Positions 25,830-35,229 of a stretch of DNA of 64,000 nt are shown here, piece after piece. This DNA comes from G963674685 sp964591275 (GTDB lineage: Bacteria > Lernaellota > Lernaellaia > JACKCT01): positions 1 through 64,000 of the forward strand of contig CAZQAE010000019.1 of assembly GCA_964591275.1 (NCBI GenBank). Reading direction: 5' to 3'. The notes beneath the pieces were generated by a model. It searched no databases, had not been told where the DNA came from, and was given only the letters and a program-made list of their open reading frames with translations. The translations under genes and the position numbers were made by a program. Numbering within the stretch: position 1 is the first letter of the stretch; the number at the start of each line of letters is the position of its first letter.

Positions 25830-28304
25830 CTATCGTGCCGTGGGGCCGTCATCCTTTTTCTTTGTCCAAAACGGTTTGCAGCGCACTTCGACGCCGTCCG
25901 AGACACAACGTATCCGTCCGTTTTCGTCGGTTCTGAAGATTGACGCGCGCGCCGAACGGAAACGCGCCAGTACGCTTTCAACAGGATGCCCGTAGCGGTT
26001 TCCCCGACCAACGGGAATCAAGGCGAATCGCGGCCTGACCGCCCTGACAAATTCTGGCGTGGAACTCGTCTTGCCGCCATGATGCCCGACCACCAGAACA
26101 TCGGAAGCCAAATTGCCCCGTTGGATCAGCATTTGCTCGGCTTTTGTTTCGATATCAGCGCCAAGCAGAAATGATTTTTCACCCCAGGTCAGGCGAAGAA
26201 CAATCGAGGCGTCGTTCAAGCTGTATTCCGGATTGTTATAGGCCACAGTCGGAGGCCAATACACTTCCACAAGCGCCGCGCCAAATTCACGCATTGCGGT
26301 CTCGTCGTGCACTATCTCAATGGGGATACTTCGTTGCTCGGCTCCACGAAGCATTTTGCTATACTCGGAATCGCTCTTCAGTTTGTGCCCGCTGATCCAT
26401 ATTTCCCCCACATCAAAATTGTCCAGGATAAAGCGCAATCCCAAGTAATGATCCGGGTGGGGATGCGTGTTCACAACCAAATCAAGGCCTTTGATCCGCC
26501 TTTTCCAAAGGTACGAAGCCAGCACCTTTTCACCGACGTCGAATGACGATCCGGCGTAGCCGCCGCCGTCGATGAGGATTTTCTTTCCGCCGGGGATCTC
26601 GATCAACTGGCTCAGACCCTGCCCCACGTCTATCAGCGTAAAGCGAAGGTCCCGGTTCATCCAGTCCGAAACTCGATAAGCGGCGGGGACAATAATCAAC
26701 ACGAGGATGCACGCTACGGCCCCCGCACGCACCGCTTTGCGTCGAGGCCAATACAAAACGGAAAACATCAGGCCGTACATCGCCGCAATTTCCAACATCG
26801 TCGGCGTGCCAACCCGCACATAGGCTCCTGGAATAGAGGCGATGAATTTCGCCATGTGATGTCCGGTGTTGATAGCGTACGCCACCGCATCAAAAACGAT
26901 TTGCGACAACGTGATGGATATCGGCATGACTATTTCGCCAACAAGGCAAGCCGGAATAATGAACAGGGCGTAGAGCGGCACGAGAACGATGTTCGACAAT
27001 AGCCCGTATGCCGACACGCCGTTGAAATGCCACGCGCTGATCGGCGCCGTGGCGATGCCCGCAGCCAGCGGCGTCGCCGCCGCGATGATCAGCCAGTCGC
27101 CAAGCTTCATTTTCGCCGTCGGGAAGGCTTCCGTTATCGGGTCCGCTGCCCTTTTCGACTGCCGCCACTTCGTCACTCGCGGCACAACTAAAATGATGGC
27201 AATCACGGCGGCGAAGGAAAACTGAAAACCAACGTCGAAAAGTCCGACCGGCTTTATTATCAATATTACCAGCGCCGCCAACGCGACCGCCGAAAGGATA
27301 TCCCGATGGCGATCCACGACAATAGCCAGGAGCATAATACCGATCATGATGGCGGCTCGTATCGCGGAAAATCTCGCTCCGGCCATAAGGCAAAAGGCAA
27401 TAATGGGAATGAGAGAGATCGCCGCGGCCAGCTTTATCGAATTCGTCATCAGCAGCAGTCGAGGGAAACGCCGCAACGAAAAAAAGACAATGGCGAATAC
27501 GAAAGATGCGACGACGCTCATGTGCAGGCCGGAGATAGCCAGAAGATGCGCCACGCCGGCATCGCGAAATATTCGGCGCACTTCTTCAGGGATCGCTCCG
27601 GATTCGCCGATTAGAAGGGCTTTAACGATTTCGCTTTGCGGAGATTGCAACTGCGCGTCCAATCGGGAATTGATCGCAGCGCGTATTGACTCAACCGCTT
27701 TCCAAATGGCGCTTTGGCCGCCTCGCTCCAGCAATTCTATTTTTGCGACTTTGCCGACGTAGGCCCTCGTGAGTATTTGCCGGTAGCGATAATACCTATC
27801 GACTCGAAATGCGCCGGGATTGCCGTATGGAACAATCGGCCTGATCGCGGACGAAAAACGAATCCGATCTCCATAACGCAATCGCTTGCCGCCATGCTTG
27901 ACGCTTAACTGAAGCCGTCCCGTCACCGGGATAAAAGCCCCGGCGGACAAATGAATTTTTTCAACGCGAACGACCATGCGATCCCTGCCGATTTGCCGTT
28001 CGGGCAAGGCGACGACCTGGCCTTCAAGATCGAGAGGACCCCGCTCAGTGTAGCTGGCGATGTCGCCCTTTCCCGGCTCATCGAACTCGGCATGTGAGGA
28101 GGAAAGACCGCCGTAGAGCGCCAATGCCGCGGCGATGAAAATGTACGGGGGCAAGGGTTTTTCGGAAAATCTGCGACCGATAAGGAAAGTGAGGGGAATC
28201 ATAACCGCGCACAGATAGAAAATCTCGCCCCGAAGATCCACGTAACGCCCGAAAACAACGCCGGCGGCCAGCGCCAGGGCCATGGGAATCAATGGCCTAC
28301 GCAT
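25830..28304 (-). CDS. comEC: ComEC/Rec2 DNA internalisation protein
   Basis: The inner-membrane channel for single-stranded DNA in natural transformation. About 824 residues, with membrane helices at the N-terminus, an OB-like exposed segment, the competence domain with L-L-A-I-S-G-L-H-M-S-V, further helices, and a C-terminal metallo-beta-lactamase-like domain (D-V-G-Q-G, D-G-G-G-Y, N-T-H-P-H-P-D-H-Y, H-H-G-G-K). The metal motif is intact, so the exposed nuclease may be active. ATG 28304 overlaps the uvrC stop by eight bases and has AAAGGAGAG; upstream extension has no site. It is coupled to uvrC. Confidence 0.9.
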   Translation of the reverse strand: MRRPLIPMALALAAGVVFGRYVDLRGEIFYLCAVMIPLTFLIGRRFSEKPLPPYIFIAAALALYGGLSSSHAEFDEPGKGDIASYTERGPLDLEGQVVALPERQIGRDRMVVRVEKIHLSAGAFIPVTGRLQLSVKHGGKRLRYGDRIRFSSAIRPIVPYGNPGAFRVDRYYRYRQILTRAYVGKVAKIELLERGGQSAIWKAVESIRAAINSRLDAQLQSPQSEIVKALLIGESGAIPEEVRRIFRDAGVAHLLAISGLHMSVVASFVFAIVFFSLRRFPRLLLMTNSIKLAAAISLIPIIAFCLMAGARFSAIRAAIMIGIMLLAIVVDRHRDILSAVALAALVILIIKPVGLFDVGFQFSFAAVIAIILVVPRVTKWRQSKRAADPITEAFPTAKMKLGDWLIIAAATPLAAGIATAPISAWHFNGVSAYGLLSNIVLVPLYALFIIPACLVGEIVMPISITLSQIVFDAVAYAINTGHHMAKFIASIPGAYVRVGTPTMLEIAAMYGLMFSVLYWPRRKAVRAGAVACILVLIIVPAAYRVSDWMNRDLRFTLIDVGQGLSQLIEIPGGKKILIDGGGYAGSSFDVGEKVLASYLWKRRIKGLDLVVNTHPHPDHYLGLRFILDNFDVGEIWISGHKLKSDSEYSKMLRGAEQRSIPIEIVHDETAMREFGAALVEVYWPPTVAYNNPEYSLNDASIVLRLTWGEKSFLLGADIETKAEQMLIQRGNLASDVLVVGHHGGKTSSTPEFVRAVRPRFALIPVGRGNRYGHPVESVLARFRSARASIFRTDENGRIRCVSDGVEVRCKPFWTKKKDDGPTAR

Positions 28305-30132
28305 TGGACTCTCCTTTGAGACGACGCACGAGGTCGTTGGCCGTCGCAAGGCTGAATCCGGGCGTCTGGGCAATCTCGTCCGGCGCGGCGTCAGTGATGC
28401 GTTTGACGGACCCGAAGCGCGTCAGCAGCGCCTTTCGCCTTGAGGGACCGAGGCCGGAAATATCGTCAAGGATGCTTCGCGTTTGTTTTTTCGAACGGAG
28501 CTTGCGGTGATACTCGATGGCGAAGCGGTGGGCTTCGTCCCTAATTCTCTGCAGGAAAAACAGTTCGCTTGAACCGCGCCGGAAGGTGACGGGGTTTTTC
28601 CGACCTGGGCGATAGGCCATGTCCTCCGGCCCACGATCTTCAGGCTCACGGTTTTTTATTTTCGTGATGGCCGCTAAGGAAATGTGCTCGGCGCCCAGTT
28701 CACGCAGGACGGCTTCAGCTATGGACAAGTGCCCTCGCCCGCCGTCAACCAAAATGAGATCAGGCCAGACCTTTTCCAGGGCAGCCCGCTTGACGCGGCG
28801 ATGCAGCACCTCGTGCATCATGGCGTAATCATCGGGAGTATCCTTCAAACGTATTTTGTAGCGGCGATAGCGGCTTTTTTCCGGTTCGCCTTCAATGAAA
28901 GTCACCTGGCTGCCCACGGCGCTGCGTCCTTGAACATTACTGATGTCAAAACACTCGACGACAAGCGGCAGTTTCGGCAGGCGCAGTTTCTTTTGCACGC
29001 CGATCAGAATCTCCCGCGCATCAGCCAAGCGTGCACGGCGCTGCTCGAACTGCTGCTTCGCGTTTTCGCGGGCGATGGCGAGCAACTTCATTTTGTCGCC
29101 GCGTTGCGGCGTTAACAGGCGTACTTTCGATCCCCGCAAATCATTGAGCCAATCCGCCAGCGTCTCGGCCATATCGCCCCACGATTGCGGAGACAAAATT
29201 TCCGCAGGCACGATGCCGCCTCCGGCATAGTAAGCCTGCGCCACCTGCGCGATGATGGCGCCGTCGTCCTCTTCCTGATTCGTAAAAGGAAAGCAACGCT
29301 GGCCGATGGTTTTTCCGAACCTGACATACAAGGCCAGGACGCAACCCGAAGCGCCCTCTCTGTATAGACCGAAAATATCCCGGTCAATCTGATCGAGGTT
29401 TTCCGATTCCTGCTTCTGCAGCGTTGATCGCATATCGAAAATCAGATCCCGCAATTGAATGGCGTCCTCGAAACGCATCTGCTCCGAAGCCGCCTTCATA
29501 TCCTCATTGAGTTCGCGAATGAGCATTTCGCCCCGGCCTTCGAAAAACATCCGCACCTGCTTGACGATCCGTCCATAATCCTCTTTGGCAATTTTCCCAC
29601 AGCACGACCCGCTTGAGCGCCCGATCTGAAAATTCAAGCAGGGACGAGTCCGGGATTTGAACTGGCGATTGTTGCATTCGCGCAGTTTGAAGTGGCGATT
29701 GAGATAATTGAGCGTGTTGCGGGCCGCGCGGGCGTTGGAAAAAGGACCATAGTATTTCGATCCGTCACGGGTAACTTTTCGCACCAGGGTCAGGCGGGGA
29801 TAATCCTCGGTCGTTGTGAGCTTGATGGAAAGAAAATTTTTGTCATCCCGCAAGGCAATGTTAAATTGCGGCATGTATTTTTTGATCAGCGTGTTTTCTA
29901 AAATCAGCGCCGCTTTCTCCGAGTCAGCGACCATCCAATCCAAATCCTCGGCCAATCCGATCATCACGCGCGTTTTGAAGTCCTTATGATTGGCCTGATA
30001 GCTGCTGACGCGGTTTCGCAGGACCTTCGCTTTGCCCACGTAGATAACGACGCCGTCCCGATCCTTCCAAAGATAGACGCCCGGCGATTTGGGAACGATC
30101 CTCAGTTTTTCTACAAGCTTAGGCTTGAGCAT
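28297..30132 (-). CDS. uvrC: UvrABC system subunit C (excinuclease)
   Basis: Makes both incisions in nucleotide excision repair. 611 residues, normal length. The N-terminal GIY-YIG domain has P-G-V-Y-L-W and V-I-Y-V-G-K-A (about 18-37). A UVR segment lies around 205-235 (E-D-A-I-Q-L-R-D). The RNase H-like nuclease has F-D-I-S-N-V-Q-G and L-V-D-G-G-R-G-H. The C-terminal double helix-hairpin-helix has I-S-G-L-G-P-S-R-R-K and A-Q-T-P-G-F. It is followed, with an overlap, by comEC. Confidence 0.95.
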   Translation of the reverse strand: MLKPKLVEKLRIVPKSPGVYLWKDRDGVVIYVGKAKVLRNRVSSYQANHKDFKTRVMIGLAEDLDWMVADSEKAALILENTLIKKYMPQFNIALRDDKNFLSIKLTTTEDYPRLTLVRKVTRDGSKYYGPFSNARAARNTLNYLNRHFKLRECNNRQFKSRTRPCLNFQIGRSSGSCCGKIAKEDYGRIVKQVRMFFEGRGEMLIRELNEDMKAASEQMRFEDAIQLRDLIFDMRSTLQKQESENLDQIDRDIFGLYREGASGCVLALYVRFGKTIGQRCFPFTNQEEDDGAIIAQVAQAYYAGGGIVPAEILSPQSWGDMAETLADWLNDLRGSKVRLLTPQRGDKMKLLAIARENAKQQFEQRRARLADAREILIGVQKKLRLPKLPLVVECFDISNVQGRSAVGSQVTFIEGEPEKSRYRRYKIRLKDTPDDYAMMHEVLHRRVKRAALEKVWPDLILVDGGRGHLSIAEAVLRELGAEHISLAAITKIKNREPEDRGPEDMAYRPGRKNPVTFRRGSSELFFLQRIRDEAHRFAIEYHRKLRSKKQTRSILDDISGLGPSRRKALLTRFGSVKRITDAAPDEIAQTPGFSLATANDLVRRLKGESNA

Positions 30133-30246
30133 GGCCCAAACTTAACACAAAGAAGGATGAAGGAGGAAGGTTGAAGAGCCATTTGCGCTGTAACGATTTT
30201 AAAAGCGTCATGAAAGCCAGCCTCAATCCTGTCATTTCAACCGTAT

Positions 30247-30416
30247 GGACAAGCTTCCTGGCGCGGGTGGCATAGACAAGTCGCAATGAGCGCCAGCGAT
30301 TTGCGCCTGTCCGTGTCTTGATTTTACTGCAACTATATTGGGGAATTTCAAATCAACACGGACAAGCGCCCTCGCAGAGCTTCGGGCCGAGAAGCTTGTC
30401 CATGCCACCCGCGCCT
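30247..30416. repeat. Nested inverted-repeat element (MITE- or structured-RNA-like)
   Basis: Outer arms at 30260-30280 and 30395-30415 match 20 of 21 bases in opposite orientation. Inner arms at 30304-30317 and 30356-30369 match 13 of 14. The ATGGACAAGCTTC word beside the right arm also occurs at 30245-30257, directly before the left arm, so the left end is a permuted partial duplicate. It lies in the 410-base gap between divergent uvrC and maf. The rest of the gap holds nothing I recognise. Confidence 0.6.
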
Positions 30417-30542
30417 AAAGCTCAGACTCCCTCAAAAAATGGCGGGAGTTCTCTCCTCTGGCGATTGATTCCGCTCGGCGAAGAAGCTAACATCCAGCCG
30501 ATTCGTTGATTCCTCAATGAATCCGCCAGAAGAAAGCAAAGC

Positions 30543-31145
30543 ATGATACGCAACCCGCCGAAACGTTTTATCCTCGCCAGTCAGAGTCCCCGACGCCTGC
30601 ACATGCTTCGCGATATGGGAATCAACTTCGAGGTCATCCCATCTGCCATCGAGGAAAAGCTCCTGCCGGGCGAAGCCCCCGAAGCGCACACATTGAGATT
30701 GTCATTTGAAAAAGCCAACCATGTCGTAAAGGACCACTCGAACGCTTTGGTGCTCGGCGTAGATACGGCGGTGGTCATCGACGGCCACATCCTGGGCAAA
30801 CCGGCGGACGAGGCGGGGGCGCAAAAGATGCTCAGCATGATCGCCGGGCACGTCCACACTGTTTTTTCCTCCTACACGCTATTGGTGAAAGATGAGGGCA
30901 TTGTTGCTCAGCGAGCAGTTTCAACGCAGGTGGAAATCCGTCCCTTAAGCTCAGAGCGCATTCTGTGGTATATCAAAACAGGCGAACCGATGGACAAGGC
31001 CGGAGCCTACGCAATTCAGGGGATCGGCGCCTCGCTGGTCAGGCGCATCACGGGAAGTTATTCGTGCGTGGTCGGCCTGCCGCTGGCTGAACTGGTGGAA
31101 GACATCGATGCCTTGTTCGGACCAAATTGGATTTTTGAGCTATGA
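30543..31145 (+). CDS. maf: Maf family nucleoside triphosphate pyrophosphatase
   Basis: Hydrolyses non-canonical or modified nucleoside triphosphates to monophosphates. 200 residues, normal length. L-A-S-Q-S-P-R-R near 11-18 is the phosphate-binding motif, V-D-T-A-V-V-I-D-G near 74 and D-K-A-G-A-Y-A-I-Q-G near 150 are the other family motifs. The stop overlaps the ATG of the YggS-type gene as ATGA. Confidence 0.92.
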   Translation: MIRNPPKRFILASQSPRRLHMLRDMGINFEVIPSAIEEKLLPGEAPEAHTLRLSFEKANHVVKDHSNALVLGVDTAVVIDGHILGKPADEAGAQKMLSMIAGHVHTVFSSYTLLVKDEGIVAQRAVSTQVEIRPLSSERILWYIKTGEPMDKAGAYAIQGIGASLVRRITGSYSCVVGLPLAELVEDIDALFGPNWIFEL

Positions 31146-31831
31146 AATCATCCATCGCTGAAAACCTGACAGACATTCGCAAGCGAATCGCGGAGGCTGC
31201 CCGGCGCGTCGGACGCGACCCCGCTGAAATCACACTGGTCGCCGTGTCGAAACGACATCCCATCGAAGCGATCCGCGAAGCCTGGGAAGCCGGGCAAAGG
31301 GATTTCGGCGAGAATTACGCGCAGGAACTTCGCGACAAGGCCGCCGATTTTAATCTTCCGGATCTGCGCTGGCACTACATCGGCCATTTACAGAAAAATA
31401 AAATCCGCACCGTAGCGCCGACTGCGTACTGCATACACACGATCGACTCAGCGGCATTGGCGCGGGAACTTTCCAGGCGTATCGACACCGATGGACATAC
31501 GCTACCTGTTCTTATTCAGGTGGATGTGGCCGGGGAAAAACAGAAATCCGGCGTTCCGTCGGCGGAGCTTTCAGAGCTGCTCGATAATTTGAAACCTTTC
31601 GCCAATCTCCATATTCGCGGCCTGATGACCATGCCTCCTTTTTGGCCCGCCGAACAAGTCCGCCCTTTCTTTCGTGAACTTCGAAACCTGCGCGATGAAA
31701 TGGCCGCAAAGCATCCTGAGCTTGATTTGAAAGACCTTTCCATGGGCATGACGACCGATTTCGAAGCCGCCATCGAGGAAGGATCAACGATTGTCCGCGT
31801 CGGAACAGCCATCTTCGGACCCCGAAATTAA
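31142..31831 (+). CDS. yggS: YggS family pyridoxal phosphate homeostasis protein
   Basis: A PLP-binding single-domain protein. 229 residues. The PLP Lys is in V-A-V-S-K-R-H-P near 37. F-G-E-N-Y-A-Q-E-L near 57-65, W-H-Y-I-G-H-L-Q-K-N-K near 77 and S-M-G-M-T-T-D-F near 200 complete the family motifs. It follows maf with an ATGA overlap. Confidence 0.93.
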   Translation: MKSSIAENLTDIRKRIAEAARRVGRDPAEITLVAVSKRHPIEAIREAWEAGQRDFGENYAQELRDKAADFNLPDLRWHYIGHLQKNKIRTVAPTAYCIHTIDSAALARELSRRIDTDGHTLPVLIQVDVAGEKQKSGVPSAELSELLDNLKPFANLHIRGLMTMPPFWPAEQVRPFFRELRNLRDEMAAKHPELDLKDLSMGMTTDFEAAIEEGSTIVRVGTAIFGPRN

Positions 31832-31953
31832 GCCGACAAATTTACGCACCATAATCCTCAACAATGAAGCCAAATTTGATTGACAAGGCTGTAGGACGTT
31901 GATCTAATTGAGCTGTGTAAAACTTGAAATTTTAATTCCACAACGTGATAATT

Positions 31954-32262
31954 ATGAAAGCACAAGTCAGCAATAAAAAAGCCCTGGATCTTCTCCAAAA
32001 TTTGGAGGAGGTCGCTGAAAAACTGGACGTTGCAGTGCGATACGAACGACTGACGCAAGGACCGATCCGCTCTCACCATGGCAGTTGCCGACTGTGGGAG
32101 CAAAACATGATCGTTATTGATTCGAGAATGGGTCCATCCGAGCGTCTCGGCGCACTATCGCGGGAACTTGCGCGATTCGACCTGGAGAACGTTTTCATTC
32201 CTCCGGTCGTCAGAGATTTGCTCCTGCAATGCGGCGCTACAAATAGGAAACAGAGCCCATGA
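31954..32262 (+). CDS. Small conserved hypothetical protein
   Basis: About 102 residues with no membrane segment. The core V-R-Y-E-R-L, G-S-C-R-L-W and I-V-I-D-S-R-M-G-P-S-E-R recalls an uncharacterised short deltaproteobacterial family with a G-(L/S)-C-R and a D-(K/S)-R segment. GTG 31945 is an alternative start. The TGA overlaps the dksA ATG, so it is translationally coupled to dksA. The function is unknown. Confidence 0.6.
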   Translation: MKAQVSNKKALDLLQNLEEVAEKLDVAVRYERLTQGPIRSHHGSCRLWEQNMIVIDSRMGPSERLGALSRELARFDLENVFIPPVVRDLLLQCGATNRKQSP

Positions 32263-32642
32263 AAAAGCAAGATCTGTCACTCATCAAAGATCGGCTCCTG
32301 GCCGAGCGAGAGAGAATATTGAATAAGGCTCGGGACACGCTACAGACCATCAACGAGGTCAACGCGGACAATCTGAACGACGAAGTTGACCTTGCCACGC
32401 AGGAAGAGGGTGAACGTGTTTCGCTCAAGCTCCGCGACCGCGAAGCCAAACTGATCAGTAAAATCGACAAAACCCTGAACCGCCTGGAAAATGAGTCCGA
32501 CGATTTCGGCGTCTGCGAAGAATGCGGCTCGCAGATCGGACTCAAAAGGCTTTTGGCTCGGCCCGTCGCCACACTGTGCATTGGGTGCAAGGAAGAACAG
32601 GAGCGAGTCGAGATGGGGTACGCGGGAAATAAATTAGGATGA
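32259..32642 (+). CDS. dksA: DksA/TraR family zinc-finger regulator
   Basis: An RNA-polymerase secondary-channel factor acting with ppGpp. 127 residues: an N-terminal coiled coil (about 1-80) and a C4 zinc finger, C-E-E-C-G near 87 and C-I-G-C near 108. At the coiled-coil tip the usual D-x-x-D-x-A is seen as N-D-E-V-D-L-A-T. The gene overlaps the preceding small ORF. Confidence 0.88.
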   Translation: MKKQDLSLIKDRLLAERERILNKARDTLQTINEVNADNLNDEVDLATQEEGERVSLKLRDREAKLISKIDKTLNRLENESDDFGVCEECGSQIGLKRLLARPVATLCIGCKEEQERVEMGYAGNKLG

Positions 32643-32654
32643 AATTTACCCATC

Positions 32655-33692
32655 GTGCGTGATTCTCCAATGCCGAAACCGAGACGGCAATTCAAACCCG
32701 GACGCCCCGCCACCCATCTCTTACTTTACATGGCTACGGTCTTTTCGGTTTTTCTGGCCACGCACCCATCCAACCCTTTCGCTTTTTTCGGCACGTTAAA
32801 CTGTATTGATCGGTTCGCGTTTACCTGCGCAATCATGGGGATTCTTACTGCTCATGAACTTGGGCATTACATCGCGGGACGACTGAACGGCATTGAATTG
32901 ACCCTCCCCTACTTCATCCCCGTTCCCTTCGCCTTCGGGACCATGGGCGCGGTGATCCGCATGAAGCAGATTAACAAAAAAAACGCTCTGTTGGATGTCG
33001 GCGCTGCGGGGCCGCTGGCTGGCATTGCTGTCGCGCTGCCTTTGGCTCTTGTCGGCATCGCGTTATCCGAGGTGCAACTGATCCCCGTCAATCAGCCGTC
33101 TCTCATGCTCGGCGACAGTCTTTTATTCAAGGCCCTTGTCACGCTGATCCACGGCGATATACCCGAAGGGCAGGATCTATTTCTTCATCCCATCGGACTG
33201 GCGGCCTGGTTTGGTTTTCTGATCACGGCCCTGAATCTCATGCCCGCCGGGCAGCTTGACGGCGGGCACATCGTGAAAGCCCTGTCTCATCGCCATCACC
33301 TTTTGATCTCGCGCACGATTTTCATGATGCTCAGCATCTGGGGCGCGATGGGCGATGCGCTTCTGGTGAATCCCTGGCTGGCCGTCACCGGCTTATGCTA
33401 CATTGTGGGGGCGATCACGTTGATCGCCACGCCGCGCTTTGATAAAGTGGGACGGAAACTGTTATTGACGCTGTTTCTCGCGCATTTGGGATTGGTGATG
33501 TTTCTTGCAGCGGACACCGTGAGCTTCCCCTGGCTTTTGTGGTCGCTCCTTTTATACAGCTTCCGCCTGGAGCATCCGGCGATTCAAGATCCCGAGGCGC
33601 CGTTATCCAGAGAGCGAAGCCTGGCGGGTTGCATGACGATGGGGATATTCTTCCTGACCTTCATGCCTTTGCCCATCAGCATCGTGTACTAA
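32655..33692 (+). CDS. Site-2-protease-type M50 membrane metalloprotease
   Basis: A 345-residue polytopic protein. H-E-L-G-H near 72 is the zinc motif HExxH, and N-L-M-P-A-G-Q-L-D-G-G near 195 supplies the third ligand in NPDG form. The plan recalls the M50 proteases of the EGY1 kind. It cleaves within membranes; the substrate is unknown. The start is GTG 32655 or ATG 32670, neither with a strong site. Confidence 0.8.
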   Translation: MRDSPMPKPRRQFKPGRPATHLLLYMATVFSVFLATHPSNPFAFFGTLNCIDRFAFTCAIMGILTAHELGHYIAGRLNGIELTLPYFIPVPFAFGTMGAVIRMKQINKKNALLDVGAAGPLAGIAVALPLALVGIALSEVQLIPVNQPSLMLGDSLLFKALVTLIHGDIPEGQDLFLHPIGLAAWFGFLITALNLMPAGQLDGGHIVKALSHRHHLLISRTIFMMLSIWGAMGDALLVNPWLAVTGLCYIVGAITLIATPRFDKVGRKLLLTLFLAHLGLVMFLAADTVSFPWLLWSLLLYSFRLEHPAIQDPEAPLSRERSLAGCMTMGIFFLTFMPLPISIVY

Positions 33693-33711
33693 AGTTCCAG
33701 GAGAGAATGCG

Positions 33712-35100
33712 ATGGAAATCATCAGGAAATATTTTCACTTCGATCAACTGGGCACAAATTTCAAAACCGAAATAATCGCCGGCTCAACAACTTTTATGAC
33801 GATGGCCTACATCATCGTCGTCAATCCCGCGATACTGAGTAACGCGCACGGCGCAAAGATGAGCTTCGAAGCGGTGATGACGGCCACCTGCCTGGCTTCC
33901 GCCTTCGCCACGCTGCTGATGGCCTTCGTCGCCAAATATCCCATCGCCCTGGCGCCAGGCATGGGCCTGAACGCTTTTTTCAGCTTCGAGATATGCAATA
34001 TGGTCGCGAGGTTGCAGGGACAGCACCAGGTGGCCGAGGGCGTCGAACCCTGGCAACTGGCTCTGGGCATGGTTTTTATTTCCGGGGTGCTTTTTACCAT
34101 TCTCTCCCTGCTCAAGGTCAGGGAGATGATCATCAATACAATACCCCGATCCCTGAAATTCGCCCTCTCCTGCGGCATCGGCCTCTTCATTGCTTTCATC
34201 GGTTTAATGGAAGCGGGAATCGTCACGGGCAATCCGCAAACCCTCGTTCAATTCGGAAAGCTGAGCCATCCGCCGACGCTTCTGGCGCTTCTCGGTCTGT
34301 TGGTTACGATAATCCTCCTGGCGCTCAAGGTCCGCGGCGCGATCCTTTTGGGTCTCATTGCTACTGCTCTTCTGGGCATACCTTTCGGCATCGTCTCCTT
34401 TGATGGAGTCTTGAGTACGCCTCCGCCCATGACGACATTCGGCCAGTTGCACGTTTTCGATGTGTTCTCGGTTTACTTCATCGCCCCCATTCTGATTCTC
34501 CTGTTCTTCGATATGTTCGACACCATCGGCACGCTTGTCGGGGTCTCCAATCAGGCCGGTTTTCTCAAAGACGGAAAACTGCCCAGGGCAACGGGCGCCC
34601 TGGCATCGGATTCCGTAGGCACGATGGTCGGTTCAATCATGGGCACGAGCACGGTCACCAGCTACGTCGAAAGCGCATCCGGCGTGGCGGAAGGCGGGCG
34701 TTCTGGATTTGCCTCCGTCGTTACCGCATTACTTTTTGTACTGGCGCTGTTTTTCTCTCCACTGATAAAGATGTTCGCCGCCTCGGCGCCTTCCGCGATC
34801 AATCCGGAAATTTTCCTGCGTCCTATAACGGCACCGGCTCTTATTTTAGTGGGTTATATGATGATGAAATCGGTTAAGCTCATCGAGTGGGACGACATCA
34901 CCGAAGGCGTTCCCGCCTTTCTGACGATCCTGATGATGCCGCTGACCTTTTCTATCAGCCACGGTTTTTCGGTCGGTTTCATCAGTTATCCCATTGTTAA
35001 AACAGCCGCCGGAAAAGCCAAAGAAGTCCACTGGCTGATATGGACGCTCGCGGGCATCCTTCTGGCGCGTTACATTTTCCTGCCGATGAGTCTTGGCTAG
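33712..35100 (+). CDS. NCS2 family purine (guanine/hypoxanthine) permease
   Basis: A 462-residue protein with about 12 membrane helices. It matches the AzgA-type branch: F-M-T-M-A-Y-I-I-V-V-N-P near 25, P-G-M-G-L-N-A-F-F near 82, F-D-M-F-D-T-I-G-T near 265 and G-T-S-T-V-T-S-Y near 310. These are the substrate and proton-coupling regions. ATG follows AGGAGA. Confidence 0.9.
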   Translation: MEIIRKYFHFDQLGTNFKTEIIAGSTTFMTMAYIIVVNPAILSNAHGAKMSFEAVMTATCLASAFATLLMAFVAKYPIALAPGMGLNAFFSFEICNMVARLQGQHQVAEGVEPWQLALGMVFISGVLFTILSLLKVREMIINTIPRSLKFALSCGIGLFIAFIGLMEAGIVTGNPQTLVQFGKLSHPPTLLALLGLLVTIILLALKVRGAILLGLIATALLGIPFGIVSFDGVLSTPPPMTTFGQLHVFDVFSVYFIAPILILLFFDMFDTIGTLVGVSNQAGFLKDGKLPRATGALASDSVGTMVGSIMGTSTVTSYVESASGVAEGGRSGFASVVTALLFVLALFFSPLIKMFAASAPSAINPEIFLRPITAPALILVGYMMMKSVKLIEWDDITEGVPAFLTILMMPLTFSISHGFSVGFISYPIVKTAAGKAKEVHWLIWTLAGILLARYIFLPMSLG

Positions 35101-35229
35101 CACCATATCGCCGAAATCAATATTGTAAAGAAATTGTACTTTCCGGTTTTTCCATGATAAATTAAGAAAAGTATTGAAAACACGCCCTAGGCCAATTTTC
35201 GGTTTATCGCGGATTTACAGGAGTTTATC

